Shown here piece by piece: positions 45,565 through 54,856 of a stretch of DNA of 64,000 nucleotides. The notes beneath the pieces are model-generated. The model did not search any database. It worked only from the letters and a program-made list of their open reading frames with translations, and was not told where the DNA came from. Within the stretch, counting starts at the first letter, position 1, and every line of letters starts with the position of its first letter. A program made the translations under genes and the position numbers. The DNA is from Mycetocola spongiae (GTDB lineage: Bacteria; Actinomycetota; Actinomycetes; Actinomycetales; Microbacteriaceae), in contig NZ_CP080203.1 of NCBI RefSeq assembly GCF_020424085.1, positions 2,728,001 to 2,792,000 on the forward strand, written 5' to 3'.

Positions 45565-45843
45565 TCAGTGGGTGACCCCGGAGCGGGAATTGGCCCGGGA
45601 ACGTCCGCGGCCTCCGCCGAGGACCAGGGCGATCACGATGATAAAGGCACCGGGCAGACCCACCCAGGGCGCAAACGTAATGGCACGCCAGAGCGGGGTA
45701 TCAAAATCGGCCTGGGCCATTCCGTTCCCCGTGCCGATCATAATCGCGAAGAACGCGATGACGGACACGGCGATCAGCGCCACGAGCACATAGGCCAGGC
45801 TGCGTTCCACGCGGGAAACACTTCTCGTCTTGTCGGTAGTCAC
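45565..45843 (-). CDS. Small two-helix membrane protein
   Basis: A 92-aa protein from GTG 45843 (VTTDKTRSVSRVERSLAYVL) with Shine-Dalgarno GAAGGGG. Two membrane helices lie at about 16-38 (LAYVLVALIAVSVIAFFAIM) and 62-82 (VGLPGAFIIVIALVLGGG), followed by a basic tail. It lies upstream of the helicase-associated gene, whose true start may overlap its stop. Orthologues occur next to this locus in related genera as far as I recall. Function unknown. Confidence 0.75.
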   Translation of the reverse strand: MTTDKTRSVSRVERSLAYVLVALIAVSVIAFFAIMIGTGNGMAQADFDTPLWRAITFAPWVGLPGAFIIVIALVLGGGRGRSRANSRSGVTH

Positions 45844-46027
45844 CCCTTCAGGATAGTCGCCCCAGCGTGTCGGGGCGAACATCGCCGCGGCACGGAGCCG
45901 CCTTTTTGGGGGCTGGCCCGGTAAGCTGGGCCTCACGGACGTTACGTTCGTAGCGCCCTCCATACGGCCGGGTGCTTCAGGTTGGATCGCCGCGATGCGC
46001 GATCCCCAACGGGGTGAGGTTACACCG

Positions 46028-46411
46028 ATGCCTACCGGCAAGGTCAAGTTTTACGACGAGGATAAGGGCTTTGGCTTTATCTCCAGCGACGATGGACAGG
46101 AAGTGTTCCTGCACGCCTCCGCGTTGCCCGCCGGCGTGACCGCGGTGAAGCCCGGAATGCGTCTCGAGTTTGGGATTGCCGATGGCAAGCGCGGTGCGCA
46201 GGCCCTCTCCGTGCGCGTCCTGGATGCACCGCCCTCGATGGTCAAGCTGAAGCGCAAGCCCGCCGACGATATGGCCATCATCATCGAGGACCTCGTTAAG
46301 GTCCTCGACGGCCTCGGCGGCAACCTGCGCAAGGGCCGCTATCCCGATAACGCGCACTCGCATAAGGTGGCCGAGCTGATGCGCCGCGTCGCCGACGAGC
46401 TGGACGCGTGA
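46028..46411 (+). CDS. Extended cold-shock protein (CspB-like)
   Basis: A 127-aa protein from ATG 46028 with Shine-Dalgarno GGGGTGAGG. The N-terminal cold-shock domain (residues 1-66) has RNP1 KGFGFISS and RNP2 VFLHASAL. An extra C-terminal helical domain of about 60 residues (MAIIIEDLVKVLDGLGGNLRKG, HKVAELMRRVADELDA) marks the actinobacterial CspB class (Rv0871). It is coupled to the DUF3027 gene by a GTGA overlap. A small hairpin, GGATCGC to GCGATCC, precedes it in the leader. Confidence 0.92.
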   Translation: MPTGKVKFYDEDKGFGFISSDDGQEVFLHASALPAGVTAVKPGMRLEFGIADGKRGAQALSVRVLDAPPSMVKLKRKPADDMAIIIEDLVKVLDGLGGNLRKGRYPDNAHSHKVAELMRRVADELDA

Positions 46412-47823
46412 CCACTTCCGGCGGAGATTTCGCCGATCCCGCGGGCGATGCCCGCGATAGAACCAACGAGGAGATCGTGACCGAAGACAGCAAGCAGACA
46501 CCCGAGGCGCCCCGGCGTCGCACGGGTTCGCGCCGCGCCACCACGTCCGTGGTGAGCACCGGCGGCACCGGACTGATCGTCCCCGAGGCCGCCCCGGCGG
46601 TCCCCGCTCAGAGCGCTCCCGCGACCCCCGCTCCCGTGGTGGCCCCCGTGGTCACCGAGCGTCCCGCGGCCAAGAGCCGCTCGCGCCGGGTATCGGTGGC
46701 CGTGGCCGGCACCGAAATCACCGCCAATGGGGAGCCGCTCGCGGCCCGCGAGGCGGCGGCCGTCGTGACCGAGGCGCCCGAGCGCCCGGCCCGCACCGCC
46801 CCCACCACGCGGCGGGAGCGGCCGGTTATCGCCGAGCCCGTGGCCGAGCCGAGTGCCGCGGAGGAGCCCCGCACCGACCAGGAGCCCGCGGGGGAGTCCC
46901 CGGCTCGGGGTCGCTCGCGCCGCAGCCGCTCGCGTGCAGGTTCCGCCGCGCGCGAGGAGTCCCCGGCCGTCACCGCCGACGCGGACGCCCCCGTCGAGGC
47001 CCGGACGCAGGCACCCGCCGCGAAGGCCGAGCCGGCCGCCGCGGAGCCCGAGGCTGCCCCGGTGGCCGAGGCCGCCGCGGAGCCCGAGGCTGCCCCGGAG
47101 CCCGAGGAGGCCGCCCCCGAGGCCGTGATCTACGCCCCGGACCCCGTCCTGGCCGTGGCAGTGGAGCAGGCCCGCGCGGCACTGCTTGAGGTGATTCCGG
47201 AATCCGATATTGGTCGTCACGTGGGCAATAAGGCCGATGGCGAATTTGCGCTTTCGCTGCTCTTTGAGAACCGCCTGCGCGGCTATCCGGGCTGGTATTG
47301 GAGCGTCACGATGGGGCGCGTGGACGCGCAGTCCGAGCCCAATGTGCTGGAAATCTCGCTGCTGCCCAATCTCACCGAGGCCCTCCTCTCTCCCGAGTGG
47401 ATCCCGTGGTCCGAGCGCCTGGCCGATTATCGTGCCACGCAGCAGGCCGCGGCCCTCCTCGCCGCCGAGGATCACGAGGATGACCTCGACGACGATCACG
47501 AAGACGATGACCACGAAGACGATCACGAGGATGACTTCGACGAGCGCGGCGCACTGCTGCACGGCGGGGATATCGACGGCGTGGACGTGGACGAGGCGCT
47601 TGCGCTCGCCGCGGACGACGCGGATGAGGATGAGGAAGACGAGTCCGAGCCCGAGGCCGAGCCCGCCCCCGCGCTCGAGAGCGATGCCGAGGGTGAATAC
47701 TCGCGCAAGACCGCCCGCCGCGGACGCACGCGGGCACCGGCCTTTGACGAGTATGAGGACACCTATCGCGATGTAGACCGCTATAACCGCTCGCGCGGTG
47801 GCGGACGCGGACGTCGCCGCTAG
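46408..47823 (+). CDS. DUF3027 protein with long disordered arms
   Basis: A 471-aa protein starting at GTG 46408 within the csp stop. Residues about 1-235 are disordered, Ala/Pro/Glu/Arg-rich. The DUF3027 core (about 238-350) contains AVAVEQARAALLEVIPESDI, GRHVGNKADGEFALSLLFEN and YPGWYWSVTMGRVDAQSEPN. Then follows a strongly acidic tract with DHEDD repeats (about 353-375) and a basic end rich in Arg and Gly. The core resembles a small protein-binding domain of unknown function. In Mycobacterium the DUF3027 gene adjoins serC, as here. It is coupled to the cold-shock gene. Confidence 0.85.
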   Translation: MTTSGGDFADPAGDARDRTNEEIVTEDSKQTPEAPRRRTGSRRATTSVVSTGGTGLIVPEAAPAVPAQSAPATPAPVVAPVVTERPAAKSRSRRVSVAVAGTEITANGEPLAAREAAAVVTEAPERPARTAPTTRRERPVIAEPVAEPSAAEEPRTDQEPAGESPARGRSRRSRSRAGSAAREESPAVTADADAPVEARTQAPAAKAEPAAAEPEAAPVAEAAAEPEAAPEPEEAAPEAVIYAPDPVLAVAVEQARAALLEVIPESDIGRHVGNKADGEFALSLLFENRLRGYPGWYWSVTMGRVDAQSEPNVLEISLLPNLTEALLSPEWIPWSERLADYRATQQAAALLAAEDHEDDLDDDHEDDDHEDDHEDDFDERGALLHGGDIDGVDVDEALALAADDADEDEEDESEPEAEPAPALESDAEGEYSRKTARRGRTRAPAFDEYEDTYRDVDRYNRSRGGGRGRRR

Positions 47824-47838
47824 GCGCGATCCCACCGC

Positions 47839-47883
47839 AAAACGGCCCCGCCCCCGGACAAGATCCGGGGGCGGGGCCGTTTT
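47839..47883. terminator. Bidirectional terminator between DUF3027 gene and serC
   Basis: A perfect 20-bp stem (47839-47858 with 47864-47883, CAAGA loop), with AAAA at one end and TTTT at the other, so it acts in both directions for the convergent genes. Confidence 0.92.
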
Positions 47884-47895
47884 ATGCTGGGGAGC

Positions 47896-49017
<1,122 letters not shown>

Positions 49018-49147
49018 CTAGGGGTCTTGGCGCCCGCACCCTGCTCCGTTTCGGTCGAAAGGCACGCCGAGCAGGCCACGCTATCGACAGCTTGTCGGGG
49101 TAACCCAGTAAGCTAACACCGACCCCCGCGGGCGACTAGGGAGAACG

Positions 49148-49843
49148 ATGGCTGACCTCATTGACACCACAGAGATGTACCTCCGAACCATTCTGGACCT
49201 GGAAGAGGAGAACATCATTCCTCTGCGCGCCCGGATCTCGGAGCGCCTTGGACACTCGGGACCCACGGTCTCGCAGACCGTGGGGCGCATGGAGCGAGAC
49301 GGCCTGGTGGTTGTCTCCGATGACCGCCACCTGGAGCTCACCGCCGAGGGGCGCCGCAAGGCCGTCCATGTGATGCGTAAGCACCGCCTGGCCGAGCGCC
49401 TGCTGAGCGATGTCATCGGCCTGGAGTGGGAGCTTGTGCACGATGAGGCCTGCCGCTGGGAGCACGTCATGAGCGAGCAGGTGGAGCGCAAGCTGCTGGA
49501 GGTCCTGGGCCACCCCACGGAGTCCCCCTATGGCAACCCGATCCCGGGGCTGTCCGAGCTGGGCGGCGTGGCCGCCCCCGAGTTCATCACGGGCGTCACC
49601 AGCCTGGTGAACCTCGTGGCCGAGGCCGAGGCACCCGTGCGCGGCACCATTCGCCGCCTGAGCGAGCCGGTGCAATTTGAGCCCGAGCTGCTGCTTCAGC
49701 TGAAGCAGGCCGGCGTGATGCCCGGCGGCGTGGGCGAGTTTTCCAAGGCCGGATCTTACGTTCTTGTACAGGTTGAAGGTTTTGGTGATGGACTTGAGCT
49801 GCCGAATGAGGTAGCCACCCATATTTACGCAGAAACCCTCTAG
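49148..49843 (+). CDS. ideR: Iron-dependent repressor IdeR/DtxR
   Basis: A 231-aa Fe(II)-dependent repressor. The HTH is at about 27-50 (RARISERLGHSGPTVSQTVG). The metal ligands keep DtxR numbering: Met10, His79, Glu83, His98, Cys102, Glu105 and His106 are all present (CRWEHVMS). Cys102 indicates the iron-type DtxR/IdeR subgroup over the manganese-type MntR. A C-terminal SH3-like FeoA domain (about 150-231) is present. It should repress siderophore and iron-uptake genes, none of which are in this window. Confidence 0.94.
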   Translation: MADLIDTTEMYLRTILDLEEENIIPLRARISERLGHSGPTVSQTVGRMERDGLVVVSDDRHLELTAEGRRKAVHVMRKHRLAERLLSDVIGLEWELVHDEACRWEHVMSEQVERKLLEVLGHPTESPYGNPIPGLSELGGVAAPEFITGVTSLVNLVAEAEAPVRGTIRRLSEPVQFEPELLLQLKQAGVMPGGVGEFSKAGSYVLVQVEGFGDGLELPNEVATHIYAETL

Positions 49844-49860
49844 TTTCCGCGGATCTACGG

Positions 49861-49911
49861 GCCTCCCTCGTTCCACCATTTGGTGGACACGACGGGAGGC
49901 TCGTCCTCTTT
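49861..49911 (+). terminator. Terminator after ideR
   Basis: GCCTCCC (49861-49867) and GGGAGGC (49894-49900) enclose a second stem CCACC/GGTGG with small bulges. It is followed by TCGTCCTCTTT. Confidence 0.7.
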
Positions 49912-50136
49912 AAGGGGGACAATGCGACAGTCGTGTTACCAATTTGTTAGAAATATCCCCCCAGAAGATGACAACGGGCTCATCTTCGCGTATTCTCGGT
50001 TGAGTCCGAAGGCCTAACTAGGTCGCAGGACCCGATGCGAGGCGCCTACCCAATCGTCTCCTCGCTATCGAGACACCAAGAATTCTTGATGTGGACGAGC
50101 AACTTGCATGTTGTGGGGGCGTCGGAGGTTACAACT
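49912..50136 (+). other. Long leader of the NlpC/P60 gene
   Basis: About 225 bases of non-coding sequence before the TTG start. It contains a hairpin GAAGATGA/TCATCTTC (49964-49971 with 49980-49987) and further GC-rich pairings around 50009-50060. Long leaders before NlpC/P60 hydrolase genes in actinobacteria often carry c-di-AMP (ydaO) riboswitches. I cannot match the conserved ydaO core here, so a regulatory RNA is possible but unproven. Confidence 0.4.
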
Positions 50137-50997
50137 TTGGCTGAAGTAGGTACCAACGAGTCGAACGCAGACTCCTTGACCGTCGCACGGACCCAGGCGA
50201 TGACCCGTCGGGAGACCCGACTGGCCCGTGACGCAGCACCCGCTCCCCGCCGCCAGGCAGCCGCACCGGCACCCGCGGCCCCGCGCCGCCGCTGGGGCTC
50301 CACGGTAGCCGTGGCCCTGGCCGTCCCCGCACTCTTTGGCACCGTGGCCCTCCCGGCCTATGCCATCAATAACAACACGGACGCCGCCGGCACCTCGCTT
50401 CAGGACGCCAAGGACGCGGGCGCCCAGGCGTTCACCGCCCCCGCCGCCGATGAGGCCAGCGAGGCCACCGCCGTTTCTCGTGAGGGTTATACCGCCACGA
50501 GCGACGCCGAGATCGCCCAGGCCGCCCAGGTCGCCGCCGCCACGGCTCGCGCCGAGCAGGCCGCCGCCGGTCGCAGCCAGTTCGCCGCGCAGCAGGCAGC
50601 CTATAGCGGCCCGAGCGCAAGCGACCTGCTCTCCACCTCGGGTGCCGCAATGCCCGACTACAGCCTCTCGGCCGTCTTCAGCGAGGCCCTGAAGTACCAG
50701 GGTGTCCCGTATGTCTTTGGTGGGGCCACCCCCGCCGGCTTCGACTGCTCGGGCTTTGTGAAGTACGTCTTCGCCAAGTTCGGCATCAACATGCCGCATA
50801 ACTCCACCACCCAGGGCAACATGGGCAAGAAGATCGCCGTGGCCGATGCCGTGCCCGGTGACCTCGTGGTGAGTGCCGGACACATCGGCTTCTACGCCGG
50901 AAACGGAATGATCCTGCACGCCTCGCAGCCCGGAACCCCGCTGCGCATCGGTCCGATCTACGCCAAGAACTGGTCGATCGTCCGCGTGGGAATCTAA
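50137..50997 (+). CDS. Secreted NlpC/P60 peptidoglycan hydrolase
   Basis: A 286-aa protein. TTG 50137 (L/M-AEVGTNESNADSLTV) has the ideal Shine-Dalgarno GGAGG at 50124-50128, 8 nt away; longer in-frame starts lack one. A basic N-terminal part, a signal or anchor helix (TVAVALAVPALFGTVALPAYA) and an Ala-rich linker precede the NlpC/P60 domain (last 115 aa). The catalytic Cys is in GFDCSGFVKYVFAKFG, His in AGHIGFYAGNGMILHAS. It cleaves peptide bonds in the cell-wall stem peptide. Confidence 0.88.
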   Translation: MAEVGTNESNADSLTVARTQAMTRRETRLARDAAPAPRRQAAAPAPAAPRRRWGSTVAVALAVPALFGTVALPAYAINNNTDAAGTSLQDAKDAGAQAFTAPAADEASEATAVSREGYTATSDAEIAQAAQVAAATARAEQAAAGRSQFAAQQAAYSGPSASDLLSTSGAAMPDYSLSAVFSEALKYQGVPYVFGGATPAGFDCSGFVKYVFAKFGINMPHNSTTQGNMGKKIAVADAVPGDLVVSAGHIGFYAGNGMILHASQPGTPLRIGPIYAKNWSIVRVGI

Positions 50998-51018
50998 TTC
51001 CATAATTGCTTCCGACCA

Positions 51019-51050
51019 AAAGGCGCGTTTTCCTCGGAAAACGCGCCTTT
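51019..51050 (+). terminator. Terminator after the NlpC/P60 gene
   Basis: AAAGGCGCGTTTTCC (51019-51033) is perfectly complementary to 51036-51050 with a 2-nt apex. The right arm ends in TTT, giving a short U-tract. It is 22 bases past the stop. Confidence 0.75.
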
Positions 51051-51060
51051 GGTGTATTAG

Positions 51061-51310
51061 GGTAAAGCCGTTACCTCGTAGTGAAGGAGCGGAAGATCAT
51101 GGCCCGAATACCCGGCGTCCCACCCAAGGATGCTCGTGGTGTGCGAGAGATGTGGTTTTCCCCCCGGATATCGGCCGACGTGAAGTCTGCCACCGTGGCG
51201 CTGTCTGAAAAGACGGCGCCATTTTTGTTTTCCGGGGGCCCGCTTCCCGCTGCGGTACTGCAGTCGAATAACCGCGAAGCCGTCACGGCCATTCGAGAGG
51301 AAAAATACCC
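51061..51310 (+). other. Leader region of the HNH gene; possible gene remnant
   Basis: A Shine-Dalgarno-like AAGGAG (51084-51089) and ATG 51099 open a frame beginning MARIPGVPPKDARG. Its first 10 or so residues resemble the start of carboxymuconolactone-decarboxylase-like proteins. The frame then loses any resemblance, passes through a terminator hairpin and runs into the HNH gene in another frame. I read it as a remnant or a chance leader ORF, not a gene. Confidence 0.35.
51197..51231 (+). terminator. Intrinsic terminator in the HNH leader
   Basis: GGCGCTGTCT (51197-51206), GAAA loop, AGACGGCGCC (51211-51220, one T-G wobble), then ATTTTTGTTTT. It stands 80 bases before the HNH start, so transcripts from upstream stop before that gene or are conditionally terminated. 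Confidence 0.8.
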
Positions 51311-51808
51311 ATGCGTACACTTGTGCTCAACGCGGGCTATGAACCGCTTGCCATCGTCTCCTTCCGTCGCGCCCTGGTCCTGGTCCTTAACCACAAGGCC
51401 ACGATCATCGAGGCCGACGCCGAACATCCCGTGACCGGTGCGGACGCCAGCTATGAGCGCCCACTCGTGATCGTGCTCGGCCGATATGTGCGCATGCCGC
51501 GCACGCGGCGGGTGCCGGTTACCCGGCGCGGTGTGCTGCGCCGCGACGCGTTTACATGCGCCTATTGTGGGCTGCCGGCCAATACCATCGATCATGTGCT
51601 GCCGCGCTCGCGCGGGGGTGCCGGCTCCTGGGAGAACCTGGTGGCCTGCTGCACGCGCTGCAATAACCAGAAGGCCGACCGCACGCCGCGGGAGATGGGC
51701 TGGAGCCTGAGCTGGGCGCCCGTGCCGCCGCGCGGGGCCACCTGGACCATGCGCGGGGCGGACCGGGCGCTGCCGTCCTGGGAGCAGTATCTGGAGCAGG
51801 CGGCCTAG
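51311..51808 (+). CDS. HNH endonuclease-family protein
   Basis: A 165-aa protein. Residues about 1-75 form the actinobacterial N-terminal domain (MRTLVLNAGYEPLAIVSFRR). The HNH domain spans about 78-130, with zinc CxxC pairs (FTCAYCGLPA, ACCTRCNNQK) and the catalytic TIDHVLPRSRGG followed by SWENLVACC. This single-copy protein is widespread in actinobacterial chromosomes outside mobile elements. Its role is unknown, probably a DNA-cleaving or repair nuclease. The start is preceded by GAGAGGAAA. Confidence 0.9.
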   Translation: MRTLVLNAGYEPLAIVSFRRALVLVLNHKATIIEADAEHPVTGADASYERPLVIVLGRYVRMPRTRRVPVTRRGVLRRDAFTCAYCGLPANTIDHVLPRSRGGAGSWENLVACCTRCNNQKADRTPREMGWSLSWAPVPPRGATWTMRGADRALPSWEQYLEQAA

Positions 51809-51857
51809 GGTCCGGCCGTTCCCTCCCGGGAGCGGCGACGGGCGCGGGTGCGGGTGC

Positions 51858-52436
51858 TTAGGGCTTCAGGCCCGCGAGGGGCTGGGCGGCGGTATAGGCC
51901 AGGAACTCCTCCGCGATATCGATGCCGCGGTCCACAACCCACTGCTGTTGCAGGCCATCGGCCACGGCAATCAGGCGGCGGGCATGCGAGCGCACCTGCG
52001 CGGGGGAGAGCTCCCGGCCATCGGGCTGCGTGCAAATCAGCTCGGAGAGCCCGGTAATCAGCCGATCAAAGCGCTCGGCCATGAACGCCGCGGCGGGGTG
52101 CTCGGGGTCGCTTGCGGCAGCCAGGAGGGTGACAAATAGCTCGATCAGGCCCGGCTCATTGGCGTTTGCACGCAGGACGGCGATAAAGCCCCGCATCGGC
52201 GGCAGGCCCTCGGTATTTGCGCGGGCCACCTCATCGCGTAATTGCAGCGTTTTTACCAGGAGGTCCTCGCGCGAATCAAAATAGTGCATGAGGCCCGCGA
52301 GGCTGATATTGCAGCGCTGGGCGAGCGTGCGCAGCGAGGTGCCGCGGTAGCCCTCGACGGCAAAGAGCTCAAGCGCGGAGCGCAGAATTTCCTCGCGCTT
52401 GGCCGCGCCCTTGGTGGAGCTTCCTCTTCCCGGCAT
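51858..52436 (-). CDS. TetR-family regulator (likely of the GH3 gene)
   Basis: A 192-aa regulator from ATG 52436 (MPGRGSSTKGAAKREEILRS); ATG 52445 is an alternative. The TetR HTH spans about 15-60: RTLAQRCNISLAGLMHYFDS. The C-terminal ligand domain is helical. It diverges from the beta-glucosidase gene across about 100 bases holding a clear promoter, so it most likely controls that gene. TetR control of GH3 glucosidases with plant beta-glucosides as inducers is known in this family of organisms; the ligand here is inference. Confidence 0.87.
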   Translation of the reverse strand: MPGRGSSTKGAAKREEILRSALELFAVEGYRGTSLRTLAQRCNISLAGLMHYFDSREDLLVKTLQLRDEVARANTEGLPPMRGFIAVLRANANEPGLIELFVTLLAAASDPEHPAAAFMAERFDRLITGLSELICTQPDGRELSPAQVRSHARRLIAVADGLQQQWVVDRGIDIAEEFLAYTAAQPLAGLKP

Positions 52437-52463
52437 GCCCACCATCGTATCCCAGCCGGGGCA

Positions 52464-52493
52464 TTGCATCCGCAAAACCGAACACTGTATGCT
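52464..52493 (+). promoter_or_regulatory. Promoter of the beta-glucosidase gene
   Basis: -35 TTGCAT (52464-52469), 18-bp spacer, -10 TATGCT (52488-52493), 45 bases before the GH3 start. It is the only AT-richer segment in the divergent gap. Confidence 0.6.
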
Positions 52494-52537
52494 TTCTCAA
52501 AAGGCCGGAGCACTACCCGCGAAGGGATCCACGGATC

Positions 52538-54790
52538 ATGCAGAAAAACCAGGTTGCGTCCATACTGTCCACCCTCACTCTGGAGGAGAAGGCCTCGCTG
52601 CTCAGCGGCGCCGATTTCTGGAGCACCGTGGCGATCGAGCGGGCAGGGGTCCCCTCGATAGCCGTCTCCGATGGGCCACACGGCGTGCGCAAGCAGGCCA
52701 CGGGCGGCGACCACCTGGGCCTGCTCTCGGGGGAACCCGCAACCTGCTTCCCGCCCGCGACCGGGCTCGGTTCCAGCTGGGACAGCGAGCTGATCGAGCG
52801 GGTGGGGCGCGCGCTCGGGCAGGAGGCGCTCGCGCTGAACGTGAGCGTGCTGCTGGGCCCCGGCATTAACATCAAGCGCGATCCGCGCTGTGGCCGCAAT
52901 TTTGAGTACCTCTCCGAGGACCCCCTGCACGCGGGCGTGCTGGGCGGGGCCCTCGTGCGCGGCATCCAGTCCCGGGGTGTGGGGGCCTCGGTGAAGCACT
53001 TCGCCGCGAATAATCAGGAGACCGACCGGATGCGCGTGAGCGCCGAGGTGGACGAGCGCACGCTGCGGGAGCTCTATTTCCCCGCGTTCCGCCGCATCGT
53101 GCACGAGGAATCCCCGTGGACCGTGATGTGCTCCTATAACCGCATCAACGGGGTATTTGCCTCGGAGGACCGCTGGCTGCTCACCGAGGTACTGCGCGAG
53201 GACTGGGGTTTTGACGGGCTGGTGGTGTCCGATTGGGGCGCCGTATCCAATCGGCCCGCGGCACTCGCGGCCGGACTGGACCTGGAAATGCCCACCACGG
53301 GTGGCCGCACCGATGCCGAGGTGGTGGCCGCCGTGCGTGCCGGAACGCTCCCGGAGGATGTGCTGAACGCATCCGCGGCGCGCGTGATTGAGCTCGCGCT
53401 GCGCGGGGTGGAAAACCGCCGCCCCGAGACCAGTATCGATGTGGACGCGCATCATGCCCTCGCCCGCGAGGCGGCGGCCGCGAGCGTGGTCCTGCTGCGC
53501 AATGAGGGCGGGATCCTCCCGCTGCCCACCGATTCGGGCTCGCTCGCGGTGATCGGCGAATTTGCCCGCACCCCGCGCTATCAGGGCTCGGGCAGCTCGC
53601 AGATCGTGCCGACCCGCCTGGATAACGCCCTGGACGAGATCCGCGCGCTGGCCCCCACCCTGGAGGTGAGCTTTGCCGCGGGCTTCCGGCTCGACGGAAC
53701 CCGGGACGCGGGGCTCACCGCCGAGGCAATCACCGCGGCCGCGGAGGCCGAGACCGTGCTGTATTTCTGCGGTCTACCCGATGCCGCCGAATCCGAGGGA
53801 TTTGACCGCGCCGATATCGATCTGCCCGCCGATCAGCTCGGCCTGCTGGCCGAGCTTCTCCGCGTGAATCCCCGCGTTATCGTGGTGCTCAGCAACGGCG
53901 GCGTGGTGCGGCTCTCGCCGTGGTCCGGCACGGTGCCCGCGCTGCTCGAGGGCTGGCTCCTGGGCCAGGCCGGGGGTGGCGCCCTCGCGGACGTGATCTT
54001 TGGCCGGGTGAATCCCTCGGGCCGCCTCGCCGAGACCATTCCCGAGCGCCTGTGCGACGTACCCGCCTATACCAATTTCCCGGGCGAGCAGGGCCGCGTG
54101 CACTACGGCGAGGGGCTCTACGTGGGGTATCGCCACTACGATACCCGCGACGCCGCGGTGGCCTACCCGTTTGGCTTTGGCCTGTCCTATACAACCTTTA
54201 GCTATGGTGAGCCCACCGTGCGGGTGGAGGGCGATCGCGTGGTGATCGACCTCGACGTGACCAATACCGGTGAGCGCGATGGCCGCGAGATCGTGCAGGT
54301 ATATACCGGGCTCGACGGTGCGGCCGTGAGCCGCCCAGTGCACGAGCTGCGCGCCTTTAGCGCGGTGGCGATTGCCGCGGGGCAGACCGCGCGGGTGAGC
54401 CTGGGCTTTGCTGTGCGCGACCTCGCCTATTATCACGTGGACGCCGGCGCCTGGGTGGTGGAACCCGGCACGTATCGTGTGGAGGTCGGGGCCTCCTCGC
54501 GGGATCTGCGCCACGTCTCCACGGTGGCAATCGCGGGGGATGCCAACCCCGCGCGGCTGAGCGGGGATTCCACGCTCAGCGAGTGGTTTAGCGATCCGGT
54601 GGGAGGCCCGATCCTGCAGGCGGCACTGACCGCGCAGGGCGAGGGTGGTGCCGCGATGGGCGGGGCCCTGGGTGACCCCGAGATGGCCAAGATGGCCGAG
54701 CAGATGCCGCTGCGCCTGCTCGTGACCTTCGGTGCGGTGGATAGCGCGCAGATCGATGCGCTGATCGCCGCGGTGGACGCCGCGCGCTAG
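52538..54790 (+). CDS. Glycoside hydrolase family 3 beta-glucosidase
   Basis: A 750-aa cytoplasmic enzyme (no signal peptide) that removes terminal beta-linked glucose. It has the GH3 N-domain (about 1-290) with substrate segments VSDGPHGVRKQATGG and IKRDPRCGRNFEYLSEDP, and the nucleophile Asp232 in DGLVVSDWGAVSNR. The GH3 C-domain (about 300-530) includes AASVVLLRNEGGILPL, and an Fn3-like domain (about 560-635) includes VTNTGERDGREIVQVY. A C-terminal tail follows. The start ATG 52538 lacks a strong Shine-Dalgarno apart from GAAGGGA upstream. Confidence 0.94.
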   Translation: MQKNQVASILSTLTLEEKASLLSGADFWSTVAIERAGVPSIAVSDGPHGVRKQATGGDHLGLLSGEPATCFPPATGLGSSWDSELIERVGRALGQEALALNVSVLLGPGINIKRDPRCGRNFEYLSEDPLHAGVLGGALVRGIQSRGVGASVKHFAANNQETDRMRVSAEVDERTLRELYFPAFRRIVHEESPWTVMCSYNRINGVFASEDRWLLTEVLREDWGFDGLVVSDWGAVSNRPAALAAGLDLEMPTTGGRTDAEVVAAVRAGTLPEDVLNASAARVIELALRGVENRRPETSIDVDAHHALAREAAAASVVLLRNEGGILPLPTDSGSLAVIGEFARTPRYQGSGSSQIVPTRLDNALDEIRALAPTLEVSFAAGFRLDGTRDAGLTAEAITAAAEAETVLYFCGLPDAAESEGFDRADIDLPADQLGLLAELLRVNPRVIVVLSNGGVVRLSPWSGTVPALLEGWLLGQAGGGALADVIFGRVNPSGRLAETIPERLCDVPAYTNFPGEQGRVHYGEGLYVGYRHYDTRDAAVAYPFGFGLSYTTFSYGEPTVRVEGDRVVIDLDVTNTGERDGREIVQVYTGLDGAAVSRPVHELRAFSAVAIAAGQTARVSLGFAVRDLAYYHVDAGAWVVEPGTYRVEVGASSRDLRHVSTVAIAGDANPARLSGDSTLSEWFSDPVGGPILQAALTAQGEGGAAMGGALGDPEMAKMAEQMPLRLLVTFGAVDSAQIDALIAAVDAAR

Positions 54791-54801
54791 CGGCTTAACC
54801 A

Positions 54802-54846
54802 CGCGTGGCCGCGGGAACGGGGAGACCCCGATCCCGCGGCCACGCG
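54802..54846. terminator. Bidirectional hairpin between GH3 and hmp
   Basis: A 21-bp stem (54802-54822 with 54826-54846, one A-A mismatch) between convergent genes; no U-tract on either side. Confidence 0.6.
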
Positions 54847-54856
54847 CCCGGGTGGG

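Noticed and set aside
49912-50136. c-di-AMP (ydaO) riboswitch before the NlpC/P60 gene
   Set aside because: Context fits, but I could not match the conserved core bases. A covariance-model search against RF00379 would decide; a clear hit would support it, none would refute.
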